A stretch of DNA of 9,799 bases from Bacteriovoracaceae bacterium (GCA_023250795.1 JAHFAB010000043.1:1-9799); one strand, 5' to 3'. Counted from the stretch's first letter, positions 1-5,813 are shown. Notes: generated from the letters alone by a model not told the origin. Made by a program: numbers and translations.

Positions 1-175
1 GTCTTAAGTGCTGTGCGCGTTCTTGTGTGGATGTTTCTGACCAGAGAGGAAATGCTTTTCCAGCCGCTTGAACAGCAGCATCTAAGTCTTTACGTGTAGA
101 GTCTGGGACTTGGGCGTAGACTTTCCCTGTAGCAGGTTCATAAACATCGATCTGAGAATTCGTCTTAAAATCCAT
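1..175 (-). CDS. Aldehyde dehydrogenase, N-terminal fragment (probable 2-aminomuconic/2-hydroxymuconic semialdehyde dehydrogenase), runs off the left edge
   Basis: Reading the minus strand from the ATG at 175-173 gives 58 codons with no stop up to the window edge. The translation begins MDFKTNSQIDVYEPATGKVY and continues with 'AQVPDSTRKDLDAAVQAAGKAF..WS....ERA..L'. This is the typical N-terminal pattern of NAD(P)-dependent aldehyde dehydrogenases ('NPATGEVIAQVP...DVDAAV.AA..AF..W'). The short N-terminus lacks the usual 'ING.F' strand before the 'V.EPATG' motif. A good Shine-Dalgarno (GGAGAGG, 189-183) lies 7 nt upstream. The start codon overlaps the last 11 nt of the formamidase gene, so the two are probably translationally coupled. 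The family match is seen in the sequence. The substrate is inferred from context: next to a kynurenine formamidase and a 4-oxalocrotonate decarboxylase, the expected dehydrogenase oxidises 2-aminomuconate semialdehyde to 2-aminomuconate. The catalytic Cys and Glu lie outside the window. Confidence 0.85.
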   Translation of the reverse strand, partial: MDFKTNSQIDVYEPATGKVYAQVPDSTRKDLDAAVQAAGKAFPLWSETSTQERAQHLR

Positions 176-812
176 TATGGGACCTCTCCATGAGAACCGC
201 TCTCACCGGCGAGGCGTCTGCGTCCTTCAATTTCAGAGGTAATGCAATCAAAGTGTAAAGTCCATCTGGAACTTCTTTGAGCGTGATCCCCTCCAAGATC
301 GCTAAGTTTTTACGATAGATGGCTTGATGGGATTCTAGTTTTTTTGAATCGTCTGGATCTACAGAAGGCGTGTCTATCCCCACCAGAACCACTCCTTTTT
401 CAGCTAAAAAATCAATGAGTTCTGGGGAAAGGGAGTTGTAATCAGAATTCCAATGATGAAGGTCAGGGAAGGAAAGGGTTTTGAATAAGACCCGCTCCGC
501 CGAAATAGGAGATGAAAAATCTTTTGGAAAAATGCGCTTGCCCCGTTCCAGCTTCACAGAGATGACCTGGCAGGCTCCCATATAATGATGCAGACCACGA
601 GCGTGCATCCCTTCACCATTTTGAGAGTAGTGATTGGGCGCGTCCGTATGGGCACCGATGTGCAAAGTGGTTTGGATGGAGGAGAGAGTGAAGGGATCTC
701 CTTTTTTTAGGTCACATTGGATTTTTCTCTGGTAGGCCACGTCGCCCGGGTAAACGGCGGTATCTTCGGAGATGAGAGGGGAAATGTCGTAAATTTTTTC
801 GGGTTGTGGCAT
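165..812 (-). CDS. kynB: Kynurenine formamidase (arylformamidase), cyclase family
   Basis: A 215-residue protein of the metal-dependent cyclase/KynB family. It hydrolyses N-formyl-L-kynurenine to kynurenine and formate, the second step of oxidative tryptophan degradation, in the cytoplasm. The family start 'YDISP.IS.DTAVYPGD' is at residues 8-24. The zinc-binding motif HIGAHTDAP is at 51-59 (H51, H55, D57). 'GIDTPSVDP.DSK' is at 145-157, and the second-half ligands H162 and E174 are in 'SHQAIYRKNLAILEG'. The C-terminal 'GLYTLIALPLKL...DASPVRAVL' is also typical of KynB. The start at 812 is chosen because the family normally begins just before 'YDISP'; an upstream ATG at 863 would add 17 residues, has no Shine-Dalgarno and lies inside the divergent gene. 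No strong ribosome site precedes 812 either. The C-terminal tail (MERSHNGF) extends into the start of the aldehyde dehydrogenase, with which it forms an operon. Confidence 0.93.
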   Translation of the reverse strand: MPQPEKIYDISPLISEDTAVYPGDVAYQRKIQCDLKKGDPFTLSSIQTTLHIGAHTDAPNHYSQNGEGMHARGLHHYMGACQVISVKLERGKRIFPKDFSSPISAERVLFKTLSFPDLHHWNSDYNSLSPELIDFLAEKGVVLVGIDTPSVDPDDSKKLESHQAIYRKNLAILEGITLKEVPDGLYTLIALPLKLKDADASPVRAVLMERSHNGF

Positions 813-824
813 AAGTGGAGCTCT
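813..824. promoter_or_regulatory. 12-bp divergent start-to-start interval
   Basis: Only 12 bp separate the start codon of kynB (812, minus) from that of the decarboxylase (825, plus). It contains GGAG at 817-820, a likely Shine-Dalgarno for the plus-strand gene. Promoters and most regulatory sites for both genes must therefore lie inside the opposing coding sequences (roughly 740-812 and 825-900). I could not identify convincing -35/-10 pairs there. Confidence 0.6.
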
Positions 825-1643
825 ATGTTGAACACAAAAGAACTTGCTGTCAAGCTTGACCATGCGCGCAGAGAGGCTAGGGAAATCCCTCCATTGAAAG
901 TCGATTTTCCAGATCTTAGCTTAACTGAAGCTTACGAGATCCAGGCCCACGGGATAGAAATGCGGACCGCAAGGGGGGAAAAAAGGGTCGGAATGAAAAT
1001 GGGTTTGACTTCCGAAGCCAAGAGAAAGCAGATGGGGTTAGATTCACCCGTCTATGGTGTGCTTCTGGATTCGACACAGATTGAGGACGGCGGAGTGTTT
1101 TCGTTGAATGGAACAATCCATCCCAAAATTGAACCCGAGATTGCCTTTGTATTAAAAAAAGATATCCAAGGAAAGTTAACTTTCGAAGAAGCGCTTGAGG
1201 CTTGTGCTGGTGTCTGTGCGGCTTTGGAGATTTTGGATTCTCGTTATACGGGTTTTAAGTATTTTTCTCTACCCGACGTGGTGGCCGATAACTCTTCTTC
1301 ATCCCATTTTGTTTTGGGCGTCGTGAAGACGGATTATAAAAATTTGAACTTAGGTGATCTTCTTATTGAAATGGAAGTGAACGGAAAAGTCGTAGAATCG
1401 GCTCGTTCGAACGCGATTTCTGGGCATCCGCTGAACTCACTGATTGCACTCTCTGAAATTCTTTGCGCTGAAGGCAAGAGCTTGAAAGCAGGCAGCATTG
1501 TCCTGGCTGGAGCGGCCACATTAGCTGTGCCCTTGGAAGAAGGAATGTCGATTCGAGGACATGTGCAGGGATTGCAGACTGTTTTAGTCAATGTTTCTGG
1601 CAGTGTTTCTGGGGGTGTTTCGGGAAAAGCGGTGCGCAAATAA
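825..1643 (+). CDS. 4-oxalocrotonate (2-oxo-3-hexenedioate) decarboxylase, hydratase/decarboxylase family
   Basis: A 272-residue protein of the 2-keto-4-pentenoate hydratase/2-oxo-3-hexenedioate decarboxylase family (AmnE/DmpH/XylI/NahK type), a cytoplasmic Mg2+-dependent enzyme. Visible hallmarks are 'VGMKMGLTS.AK..QMG' (residues 55-71), 'HPKIEPEIAFVL' (99-110; E103 and E105 as metal ligands), 'LEILDSRY' (134-141; E135 as third ligand), 'SLPDVVADNSSSS' (148-160) and 'VLAGAAT' (226-232). 'HP.IEPEIAF', 'FSLPDVVADN.SSS' and 'LAGAAT' resemble the decarboxylase branch more than the hydratase branch. That is a judgement from memory of both groups. The reaction would convert 2-oxo-3-hexenedioate, formed from 2-aminomuconate, to 2-oxopent-4-enoate. 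The start at 825 fits the family N-terminus and has GGAG 4 nt upstream; an open frame continues to an ATG at 717 but lies in kynB. The last residues (VSGSVSGGVSGKAVRK) are a repetitive tail beyond the usual domain end. Confidence 0.88.
   Translation: MLNTKELAVKLDHARREAREIPPLKVDFPDLSLTEAYEIQAHGIEMRTARGEKRVGMKMGLTSEAKRKQMGLDSPVYGVLLDSTQIEDGGVFSLNGTIHPKIEPEIAFVLKKDIQGKLTFEEALEACAGVCAALEILDSRYTGFKYFSLPDVVADNSSSSHFVLGVVKTDYKNLNLGDLLIEMEVNGKVVESARSNAISGHPLNSLIALSEILCAEGKSLKAGSIVLAGAATLAVPLEEGMSIRGHVQGLQTVLVNVSGSVSGGVSGKAVRK
1593..1628 (+). repeat. Three imperfect 12-nt tandem repeats at the 3' end of the decarboxylase gene
   Basis: Units at 1593-1604, 1605-1616 and 1617-1628 each begin GTTTC and encode V-S-G plus one variable residue (VSGS, VSGG, VSGK). 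The repeat forms a flexible C-terminal tail after the conserved domain ends near residue 256. It looks like slippage-driven extension of the C-terminus. Confidence 0.6.
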
Positions 1644-1697
1644 TGCTATCGCTTCTCCCTTTTCCGGTTTAAGGTACTCCACAAAAGGAGATCTAAA

Positions 1698-2501
1698 ATG
1701 TTCAATTTAAAAAATCTGAGTTTGGTTTGTTTTTTGGTTTTAAGCGTGGGCGTCGCTCATGCTGAGACGAAAGGTGCTGCAGAAAGTACAGGGGATGCGG
1801 TTCCAGCTGCAAAGTCGTCTACGAGTGGATTGGTTTTTTCTTTGACACCTCAAATGGGGATCGTCAATCCAAAGGCACTGAATGATTCGACTACGGTGAT
1901 GAATACAGTGGCGAGTGGTGGTTTCAAAGTGTCTGGAACTGATGTGCCCGCAGTGAGTAATACGCTCCAAGCGGATGCATTTTTAGGCTACACGCTTTCA
2001 GAAAACCTGGATTTAGGCGCATTTTTATCTGTGCCACCAGTGAGCTCAAAGAAGTTTAGCGGTCAGTTCACCCCCACTGGAGCTTCTGTGACTCGAACTG
2101 CTGGGCTATCAACTGTTGTTTATGGATTGCAGGCTCATTATACGTTTGCAAAAGTGGATAGTTTTAAGTTTTTCGTGAGTCCCTCAGTAGGTGTAGGGAG
2201 CTTTTCTGCCAAGGATCAATTGGACAATGGAGTTGCAAAATACGATCTTCAGATAGGCAGTCAGCGCTTAGCAGTCAAAGGATCTCTGGGTGTGACTTAC
2301 CAAATAAACTCACTCTTTAGCTTAAACGCTGAAGGTGGATATCAGTATTGGAATTCAGGAGACCTGAAATACAAAGCAGATTCGGCCACTATCAAGGCTG
2401 TTTCAGGTGAACCTGTGAAGACTTCCTCTGGCGACACACTGAAGATGGATCTCAGTGGTCCGTTTGTGGGAGTTGGAATGACGCTTCACTATTCGATTTA
2501 G
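1698..2501 (+). CDS. Secreted outer-membrane beta-barrel-like protein
   Basis: A 267-residue protein with a clear Sec signal peptide: Lys near the start, a hydrophobic core 'LSLVCFLVLSVGV', and likely cleavage after AHA (residue 22). A Ser/Thr/Ala-rich linker follows. Then come alternating hydrophobic/polar strands rich in Gly, Ser and aromatics ('LQADAFLGYTLSENLDLGAFLSV', 'STVVYGLQAHYTFAKV', 'FKFFVSPSVGVGSF', 'QRLAVKGSLGVTYQINSLFSLNAEGGYQYW', 'GPFVGVGMTLHYSI'). This is the look of a small 8-10-stranded OmpA/OmpW-like barrel, including a C-terminal strand with aromatics. The exact family is not recognised. A strong Shine-Dalgarno (AAAAGGAG, 1683-1690) is 7 nt before the ATG. The gene follows the decarboxylase by 54 nt, but its role looks unrelated to catabolism. 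The TAG stop is formed where the adjoining palindromic element begins. Confidence 0.82.
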   Translation: MFNLKNLSLVCFLVLSVGVAHAETKGAAESTGDAVPAAKSSTSGLVFSLTPQMGIVNPKALNDSTTVMNTVASGGFKVSGTDVPAVSNTLQADAFLGYTLSENLDLGAFLSVPPVSSKKFSGQFTPTGASVTRTAGLSTVVYGLQAHYTFAKVDSFKFFVSPSVGVGSFSAKDQLDNGVAKYDLQIGSQRLAVKGSLGVTYQINSLFSLNAEGGYQYWNSGDLKYKADSATIKAVSGEPVKTSSGDTLKMDLSGPFVGVGMTLHYSI

Positions 2502-2638
2502 ATTTTAGGGCTGAGTCCCCCTGTTTTAAATGACATTTTGTTTCGCAGTACACGTCCGTGTGTCTTGGTCTCGACATCCTGTCGAGCCCTTTTAGCGAAA
2601 CAAAAATTCATTTAAAGCAGGGGACTCAGGCTTAAATC
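2501..2638. mobile_element. 138-bp palindromic MITE-like element flanked by TA dinucleotides
   Basis: The left arm (2501-2546) and right arm (2595-2638) are near-perfect reverse complements, with a few mismatches and two 1-nt bulges. Shared blocks include CTGAGTCCCC, TTTAAATGA and TTTTGTTTCGC. The pairing extends slightly outside the element, to 2496 and 2643. The centre holds two small hairpins: ACACG/CGTGT at 2550-2561 and CTCGACA/TGTCGAG at 2570-2586 (3-nt loop), so the whole folds as a cloverleaf-like cruciform. TA lies immediately outside both ends (2499-2500 and 2639-2640), as expected for TA target-site duplication by IS630/Tc1-mariner-type transposases. Removing the element plus one TA would restore a TAA stop for the upstream gene. 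It has no coding capacity. Alternatives are a REP/BIME-type repeat or a processed RNA structure. There is no T-run at its 3' end, so it is not a classical terminator. Confidence 0.6.
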
Positions 2639-2747
2639 TAAATTGAATTTATGGGTCGATCGCCAGGGGCCGGCACTTTTAAACTGATATCAATTATTAA
2701 GATCCTGAATTTTCCTCTGCCATTTTCCGATAAGCTCATGCTTAAGA

Positions 2748-2759
2748 CAGGCGCGCCTG
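2748..2759. repeat. 12-bp perfect palindrome upstream of the SGNH hydrolase ribosome site
   Basis: CAGGCGCGCCTG is perfectly self-complementary. It ends just where the Shine-Dalgarno GAGAGG (2759-2764) of the hydrolase gene begins, 10 nt before its ATG. It could be a repressor operator or a local RNA structure; it could equally be chance. Confidence 0.3.
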
Positions 2760-2769
2760 AGAGGTTTTT

Positions 2770-3699
2770 ATGCTCATTTGGCGTGGGGCTTGGATCGTTT
2801 TATTGTTTTTATTTTCTACACATGCTTGGGCCTTTGGGAAAAAGCAAAAAACTTATCTGATGGGTGTCATGGGGGACTCGCTCTCTGCTGCCACATTTGC
2901 AGATACGAGTGTGGATATTCCTGGGATACAAGGCCTTTTTAGAGGAAGTTTGGAGAATAAGCCTGTACAGGCAGAGTTTTTGGTGACCAATAAAAAAAAC
3001 TTTTCATGGAGTTCAGGTGAGAAAATACATTCACACTACTTATATTTGAAAGACTGGATGGAGATGAGGGGAGAGTTGCTTTCAGTGGCAAACGTTTCGT
3101 TCCCTGGAGATAAAGCTAAGCACCTGAAGCGTCAGGCAGAACAAATCTCAGAGGAGGTGAGGACACAGAAGTATTTATCCCTCAAGTATGTAACTTTTAT
3201 GATTGGGGCAAACGATGCATGTGCAGAGGATTCTCCAGTGGGAACTCCCAACGAAAAGATGGCAGAGCAGTTAAAGTCAGCTTTCGGAGTGCTTGCACAA
3301 ATATATCAAGAAGAACGGATAAAAGTCTTGGTTTCTGTGATCCCCAAAATCCCAGAACTGGGGCGAAAGGATGTGATGGAAACTCGTACGCTGGGTTTTT
3401 TGACCTGCGAACAGATGCGTAACGAAATTATGAAATATTGTAACTCTATTACCGTGTGGCATAGCCAAGAAGAGTATGAAAAACATCTCCAAGTTGTCAT
3501 AGAAAAAAATCTTTTGATAGAAAAAGTAGTTCAAGAAATGAGTGCCGAATATCCCCAGTTGGATCTACATTTGAGCCATCGGTTTTATGAGGCGGACATC
3601 CATCCTGAGGAATTGGCCGCAGATTGCTTTCATCCGAATCAAAATGGACAGGAGAGAATTTCTAATGAACTTTGGTTGGATCAACCTTGGTTTAGGTGA
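2770..3699 (+). CDS. Secreted SGNH/GDSL-family hydrolase
   Basis: A 309-residue exported protein. Residues 1-21 form a signal peptide (MLIWRGAWIVLLFLFSTHAWA). SGNH blocks follow in order: block I GDSLSA at 35-40 with nucleophile Ser37; a probable block II glycine in 'SFPGDKAKHL' (110-119); block III GAND at 146-149 with Asn148; block V 'DCFHPNQNGQ' at 285-294 supplying Asp285 and His288. These enzymes are esterases, lipases or carbohydrate/peptidoglycan O-acyl hydrolases acting outside the cytoplasm. The exact substrate cannot be read from the sequence. The start has GAGAGG 5 nt upstream and gives a proper signal peptide. The next gene downstream is a lytic transglycosylase, so a role in envelope or cell-wall polymer processing is plausible but unproven. 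The two genes are separated by 143 nt and may be transcribed independently. Confidence 0.88.
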   Translation: MLIWRGAWIVLLFLFSTHAWAFGKKQKTYLMGVMGDSLSAATFADTSVDIPGIQGLFRGSLENKPVQAEFLVTNKKNFSWSSGEKIHSHYLYLKDWMEMRGELLSVANVSFPGDKAKHLKRQAEQISEEVRTQKYLSLKYVTFMIGANDACAEDSPVGTPNEKMAEQLKSAFGVLAQIYQEERIKVLVSVIPKIPELGRKDVMETRTLGFLTCEQMRNEIMKYCNSITVWHSQEEYEKHLQVVIEKNLLIEKVVQEMSAEYPQLDLHLSHRFYEADIHPEELAADCFHPNQNGQERISNELWLDQPWFR

Positions 3700-3836
3700 T
3701 TGGAAGGAATTTCGTTGTCTTTTTGCTGATATAGAATTTCTTACATAAATATAGTGCCATGCGTTATGCGTTGTGTTTGAAGAAGTTGTTAAACAAGATA
3801 TTTCTATAGATATGGGCATCGGTTTACATCAGTATT

Positions 3837-3842
3837 AAGAGG
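3837..3842 (+). promoter_or_regulatory. Shine-Dalgarno-like AAGAGG directly abutting the transglycosylase ATG
   Basis: The only purine-rich SD-like sequence before the start at 3843 is AAGAGG, with zero spacing, much shorter than the usual 5-10 nt. No in-frame ATG, GTG or TTG lies between the upstream in-frame stop (3807-3809) and 3843. A downstream GTG (codon 13) would destroy the signal peptide. Initiation may therefore be weak or rely on another signal. Confidence 0.4.
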
Positions 3843-5219
3843 ATGGTTCTCTCACGGTTAAAATTATTACAACTCTGGGTGTTTTTAGGGCTGTTTTTCA
3901 GTCTGAGCGCATTTGCAAATGGGCTTCAGGTTAAAGTTGGGGATGAGATTGAGTTTACACAAGATAAAGAAGCGAAACAGAACACTGAGTTGCATAAAGA
4001 TGATCTTCCTTTTGGCAAGATACCCAAGGGAACACGAGCCAGCGTAATACAGATCAAGCTTTTTAAAACAGGACGCGTGGGTGTGGTTCTTCATTTTACT
4101 ACTGGCAATTTTACTGGGCAAAAGGCTTGGATCTATACCAATCGAAATCAACTAGGAATAAAAAAAATCAAGTCAAAGCAGGAGCCGAAATCTAAAAAAA
4201 AGCCTGATGCTCAGAAAAATCCCCCTTTAAGGGATATCTCTACTTCGTCAGGCTCGCCCTCTACTTCGTTAGGCGAAGTAGAGGGCGAGCCTGACGACGC
4301 ACTGATGCGCAAAGTGGTAGTAGAAGCAGGGCAGTTGGGTCCAGTGGTGAAGAGGGCCGGGATCGCCCCAGATTGTGTGTCTGAAGAAATTAAGCGGGTA
4401 CAAAATTTAAAAAAGAGTACAAAAAACAAAGGAAAAAACAAAGACTGTGACCCTCCTAATAATGGCGTAAGAAAAGAAAAAATTGCACTGGATGATCCTA
4501 GGCGAGCCAATATCCAACAATGGGTTTTAGAAGCCGCCAATGAGTTTGGTCTCCACCCTGCGCTTATTTTGGCCATTCTTCATGCAGAATCAGATTTGAA
4601 ACCGTTTAGTGAAAATCTGCATGAAAAAGAGTGTCGAGTGGATGGGCATTGCGGAAAAGGGATGGCACAGTTCATGCCATCGACAGCGAAAGAGGTCGGT
4701 CTCAATTGGTATGCATCACATCCTAAAGAAATTGAGGTTTACGAAGAGAAGAATAATCCAAAGCCAGATTTTACAGAAAATGGGATGAAAAAATATCCAA
4801 ATGGTTATTCTGTTTGGAGCCCGCGAGCGGCTATTTATGGTTTGGCAAAATACCTCACCGATTTTTGGAATCACCCATCTGTTCCTATTTTGAGTAAAGA
4901 TAAAAAAGAAAAAATCCATTTTGATTATGTTTACAAAGGACCTGATTCCTACGAAAACGCGCGCTACTTAGCGGCACGCTATAATGCTGGGGGAAAAGTC
5001 AACTACGCTTTGACTCATTACTATATTAATAGAGGGAGTTTCCCCGAATATTATGGAAACTTGATCTCTAAACTGGGTTTAACACCAGAACATTACAAAG
5101 AGCACCGTACCTATATCTATACGATCGCTGGTCTCTGTGGAGAAGATCAGGGTTCTCTTTTTGCTCAGTACGCAGAGGATTTTGAACTGCATGGGGACGG
5201 TCAGTGGTATTCAAAATAG
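3843..5219 (+). CDS. Exported lytic murein transglycosylase (SLT domain)
   Basis: A 458-residue protein with signal peptide 1-25 (Arg5, Lys7, then 'LLQLWVFLGLFFSLSAFA', cleavage before NG). Residues 27-108 look like a small SH3-like beta region. A Lys-rich linker (107-125) and a low-complexity Ser/Gly/Glu segment (131-153) follow. A region with Cys178 and Cys202 leads into the catalytic domain from about 223. The SLT motifs are clear: 'ALILAILHAESDLKPFS' (240-256) with catalytic Glu249, 'GKGMAQFMPSTAKEVGLN' (271-288) and 'YLAARYNAGG' (375-384). It should cleave the MurNAc-GlcNAc bond of peptidoglycan to yield 1,6-anhydroMurNAc in the periplasm. Catalytic-domain insertions (about 290-320, 345-370) make it larger than a minimal SLT domain. 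The 131-153 segment is encoded by a strong palindrome and looks inserted. The 3' end overlaps the convergent gene by 9 nt. Confidence 0.9.
   Translation: MVLSRLKLLQLWVFLGLFFSLSAFANGLQVKVGDEIEFTQDKEAKQNTELHKDDLPFGKIPKGTRASVIQIKLFKTGRVGVVLHFTTGNFTGQKAWIYTNRNQLGIKKIKSKQEPKSKKKPDAQKNPPLRDISTSSGSPSTSLGEVEGEPDDALMRKVVVEAGQLGPVVKRAGIAPDCVSEEIKRVQNLKKSTKNKGKNKDCDPPNNGVRKEKIALDDPRRANIQQWVLEAANEFGLHPALILAILHAESDLKPFSENLHEKECRVDGHCGKGMAQFMPSTAKEVGLNWYASHPKEIEVYEEKNNPKPDFTENGMKKYPNGYSVWSPRAAIYGLAKYLTDFWNHPSVPILSKDKKEKIHFDYVYKGPDSYENARYLAARYNAGGKVNYALTHYYINRGSFPEYYGNLISKLGLTPEHYKEHRTYIYTIAGLCGEDQGSLFAQYAEDFELHGDGQWYSK
4245..4297. repeat. 24-bp perfect inverted repeat (5-nt loop) inside the transglycosylase gene
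   Basis: The arms 4245-4268 and 4274-4297 are exact reverse complements around a TTAGG loop. The left side also contains a 16-nt near-perfect direct repeat (4238-4253 and 4259-4274, 21-nt period) built on CTCTACTTCGT. The frame stays open, encoding a Ser/Thr/Gly/Pro then Glu/Asp-rich stretch (about residues 134-152) in a linker between domains. A short palindrome CCCTTTAAGGG (4223-4233) is adjacent. The layout resembles palindromic elements that insert in frame in coding sequence, such as Rickettsia palindromic elements. This is an analogy, not a homology claim. Confidence 0.75.
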
Positions 5220-5813
5220 TTCTTCACGTAGGATCTTGAGAGTTCCTAGCAAGCCTTTGAGTGTGTCTTCAGTATTTCGATATTTAGATTTTACTTCTTC
5301 GTAAAGATAGACGTCGGTCGATAGATTGGTTTCAGACATGAGAATCATGTTTCCACAGAGGTGTTCCAATAAAGGTGTGCCAGCAGTCTTTTGATAGGAG
5401 ATGATGATTTTTTCAGGCTTAGTCTCAGACCCCTTGTCCAATGTAAAACCCCAGTCCTCTTCCCAAGAGGCAGAGAGAAAGAGAACAGGGCGGACTGTGA
5501 TTTTGATATGCTCAAGCGCGAGCTGGTTTTTTGTTTTTTCTGTGGTGAACTGCAGTTCTGTGATTTTTCTATTTCTTACGGTGAAAGGGTCGAGGAGTTT
5601 TTTAAAAATCGCATGGATGGGTTTTTGTACTATGCCTCTGACAGTCCCCCAACTTCCGTGAACAGAGTCCGTTCCAAATTTTGCATTTTCTCTAGCAGTG
5701 ATGGGCAGGGCAATGGGTTCCATAAGGGGCTGCGTGATTTTGGTTTTAAAATCAAAACAGTCGGCCGAGATGGTTTGACCAAAGTGGGATAAGAGCAGGA
5801 TAAAGAGAAGCAT
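5211..5813 (-). CDS. Secreted protein of unknown function (possible START-like fold)
   Basis: A 200-residue protein not recognised by family. The N-terminus 'MLLFILLLSHFGQTISA' is hydrophobic and looks like a signal peptide, although it has no positively charged residue before the core; cleavage after ISA (17) is plausible. The mature part alternates beta-like segments ('NRKITELQFTTEKTKNQLALEHIKITVRPVLFLSASWEEDWGFTL'). It ends with 'KIIISYQKTAGTPLLEHLCGNMILM' and a long helix 'VYLYEEVKSKYRNTEDTLKGLLGTLKILREEL'. That order vaguely recalls SRPBCC/START-like lipid-binding proteins, which is only inference. The ATG directly follows the TAG stop of the deoxyhypusine-synthase-like gene, in the same reading frame with no intervening base, so expression is probably coupled. 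No good Shine-Dalgarno is visible. Its 3' end overlaps the convergent transglycosylase gene by 9 nt. Confidence 0.7.
   Translation of the reverse strand: MLLFILLLSHFGQTISADCFDFKTKITQPLMEPIALPITARENAKFGTDSVHGSWGTVRGIVQKPIHAIFKKLLDPFTVRNRKITELQFTTEKTKNQLALEHIKITVRPVLFLSASWEEDWGFTLDKGSETKPEKIIISYQKTAGTPLLEHLCGNMILMSETNLSTDVYLYEEVKSKYRNTEDTLKGLLGTLKILREELF

Noticed and set aside
717..824. Longer start (717) for the decarboxylase
   Set aside because: The extra 36 residues lie antisense to conserved KynB sequence and do not match the family N-terminus; GGAG precedes the ATG at 825.
916..1116. Open frame on the minus strand antisense to the decarboxylase gene
   Set aside because: It overlaps a strongly conserved enzyme gene, has no family resemblance and has atypical composition; it is a shadow.
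2501..2638. Reading the large palindrome as a Rho-independent terminator
   Set aside because: There is no T-run after the stem on either strand, and the stem is far longer than typical; a mobile or structured element fits better.
2651..2860. 69-codon plus-strand open frame between the MITE-like element and the SGNH gene
   Set aside because: It overlaps the signal peptide of the SGNH gene in another frame, lacks a ribosome site and its composition is not protein-like.
3673..3685. Hairpin GGTTG/CAACC at the end of the SGNH hydrolase gene as a terminator
   Set aside because: The stem is only 5 bp, it lies inside the coding sequence, and no T-run follows.
3723..3751. Promoter TTGCTG-17 nt-TAAATA upstream of the transglycosylase gene
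   Set aside because: Only three of six bases match the sigma-70 consensus in each box; in AT-rich DNA this is not distinguishable from chance.
4211..4576. 121-codon minus-strand open frame across the transglycosylase palindrome
   Set aside because: It exists because the palindrome is open on both strands. There are no recognisable domains or ribosome site, and the plus-strand gene clearly continues through it.
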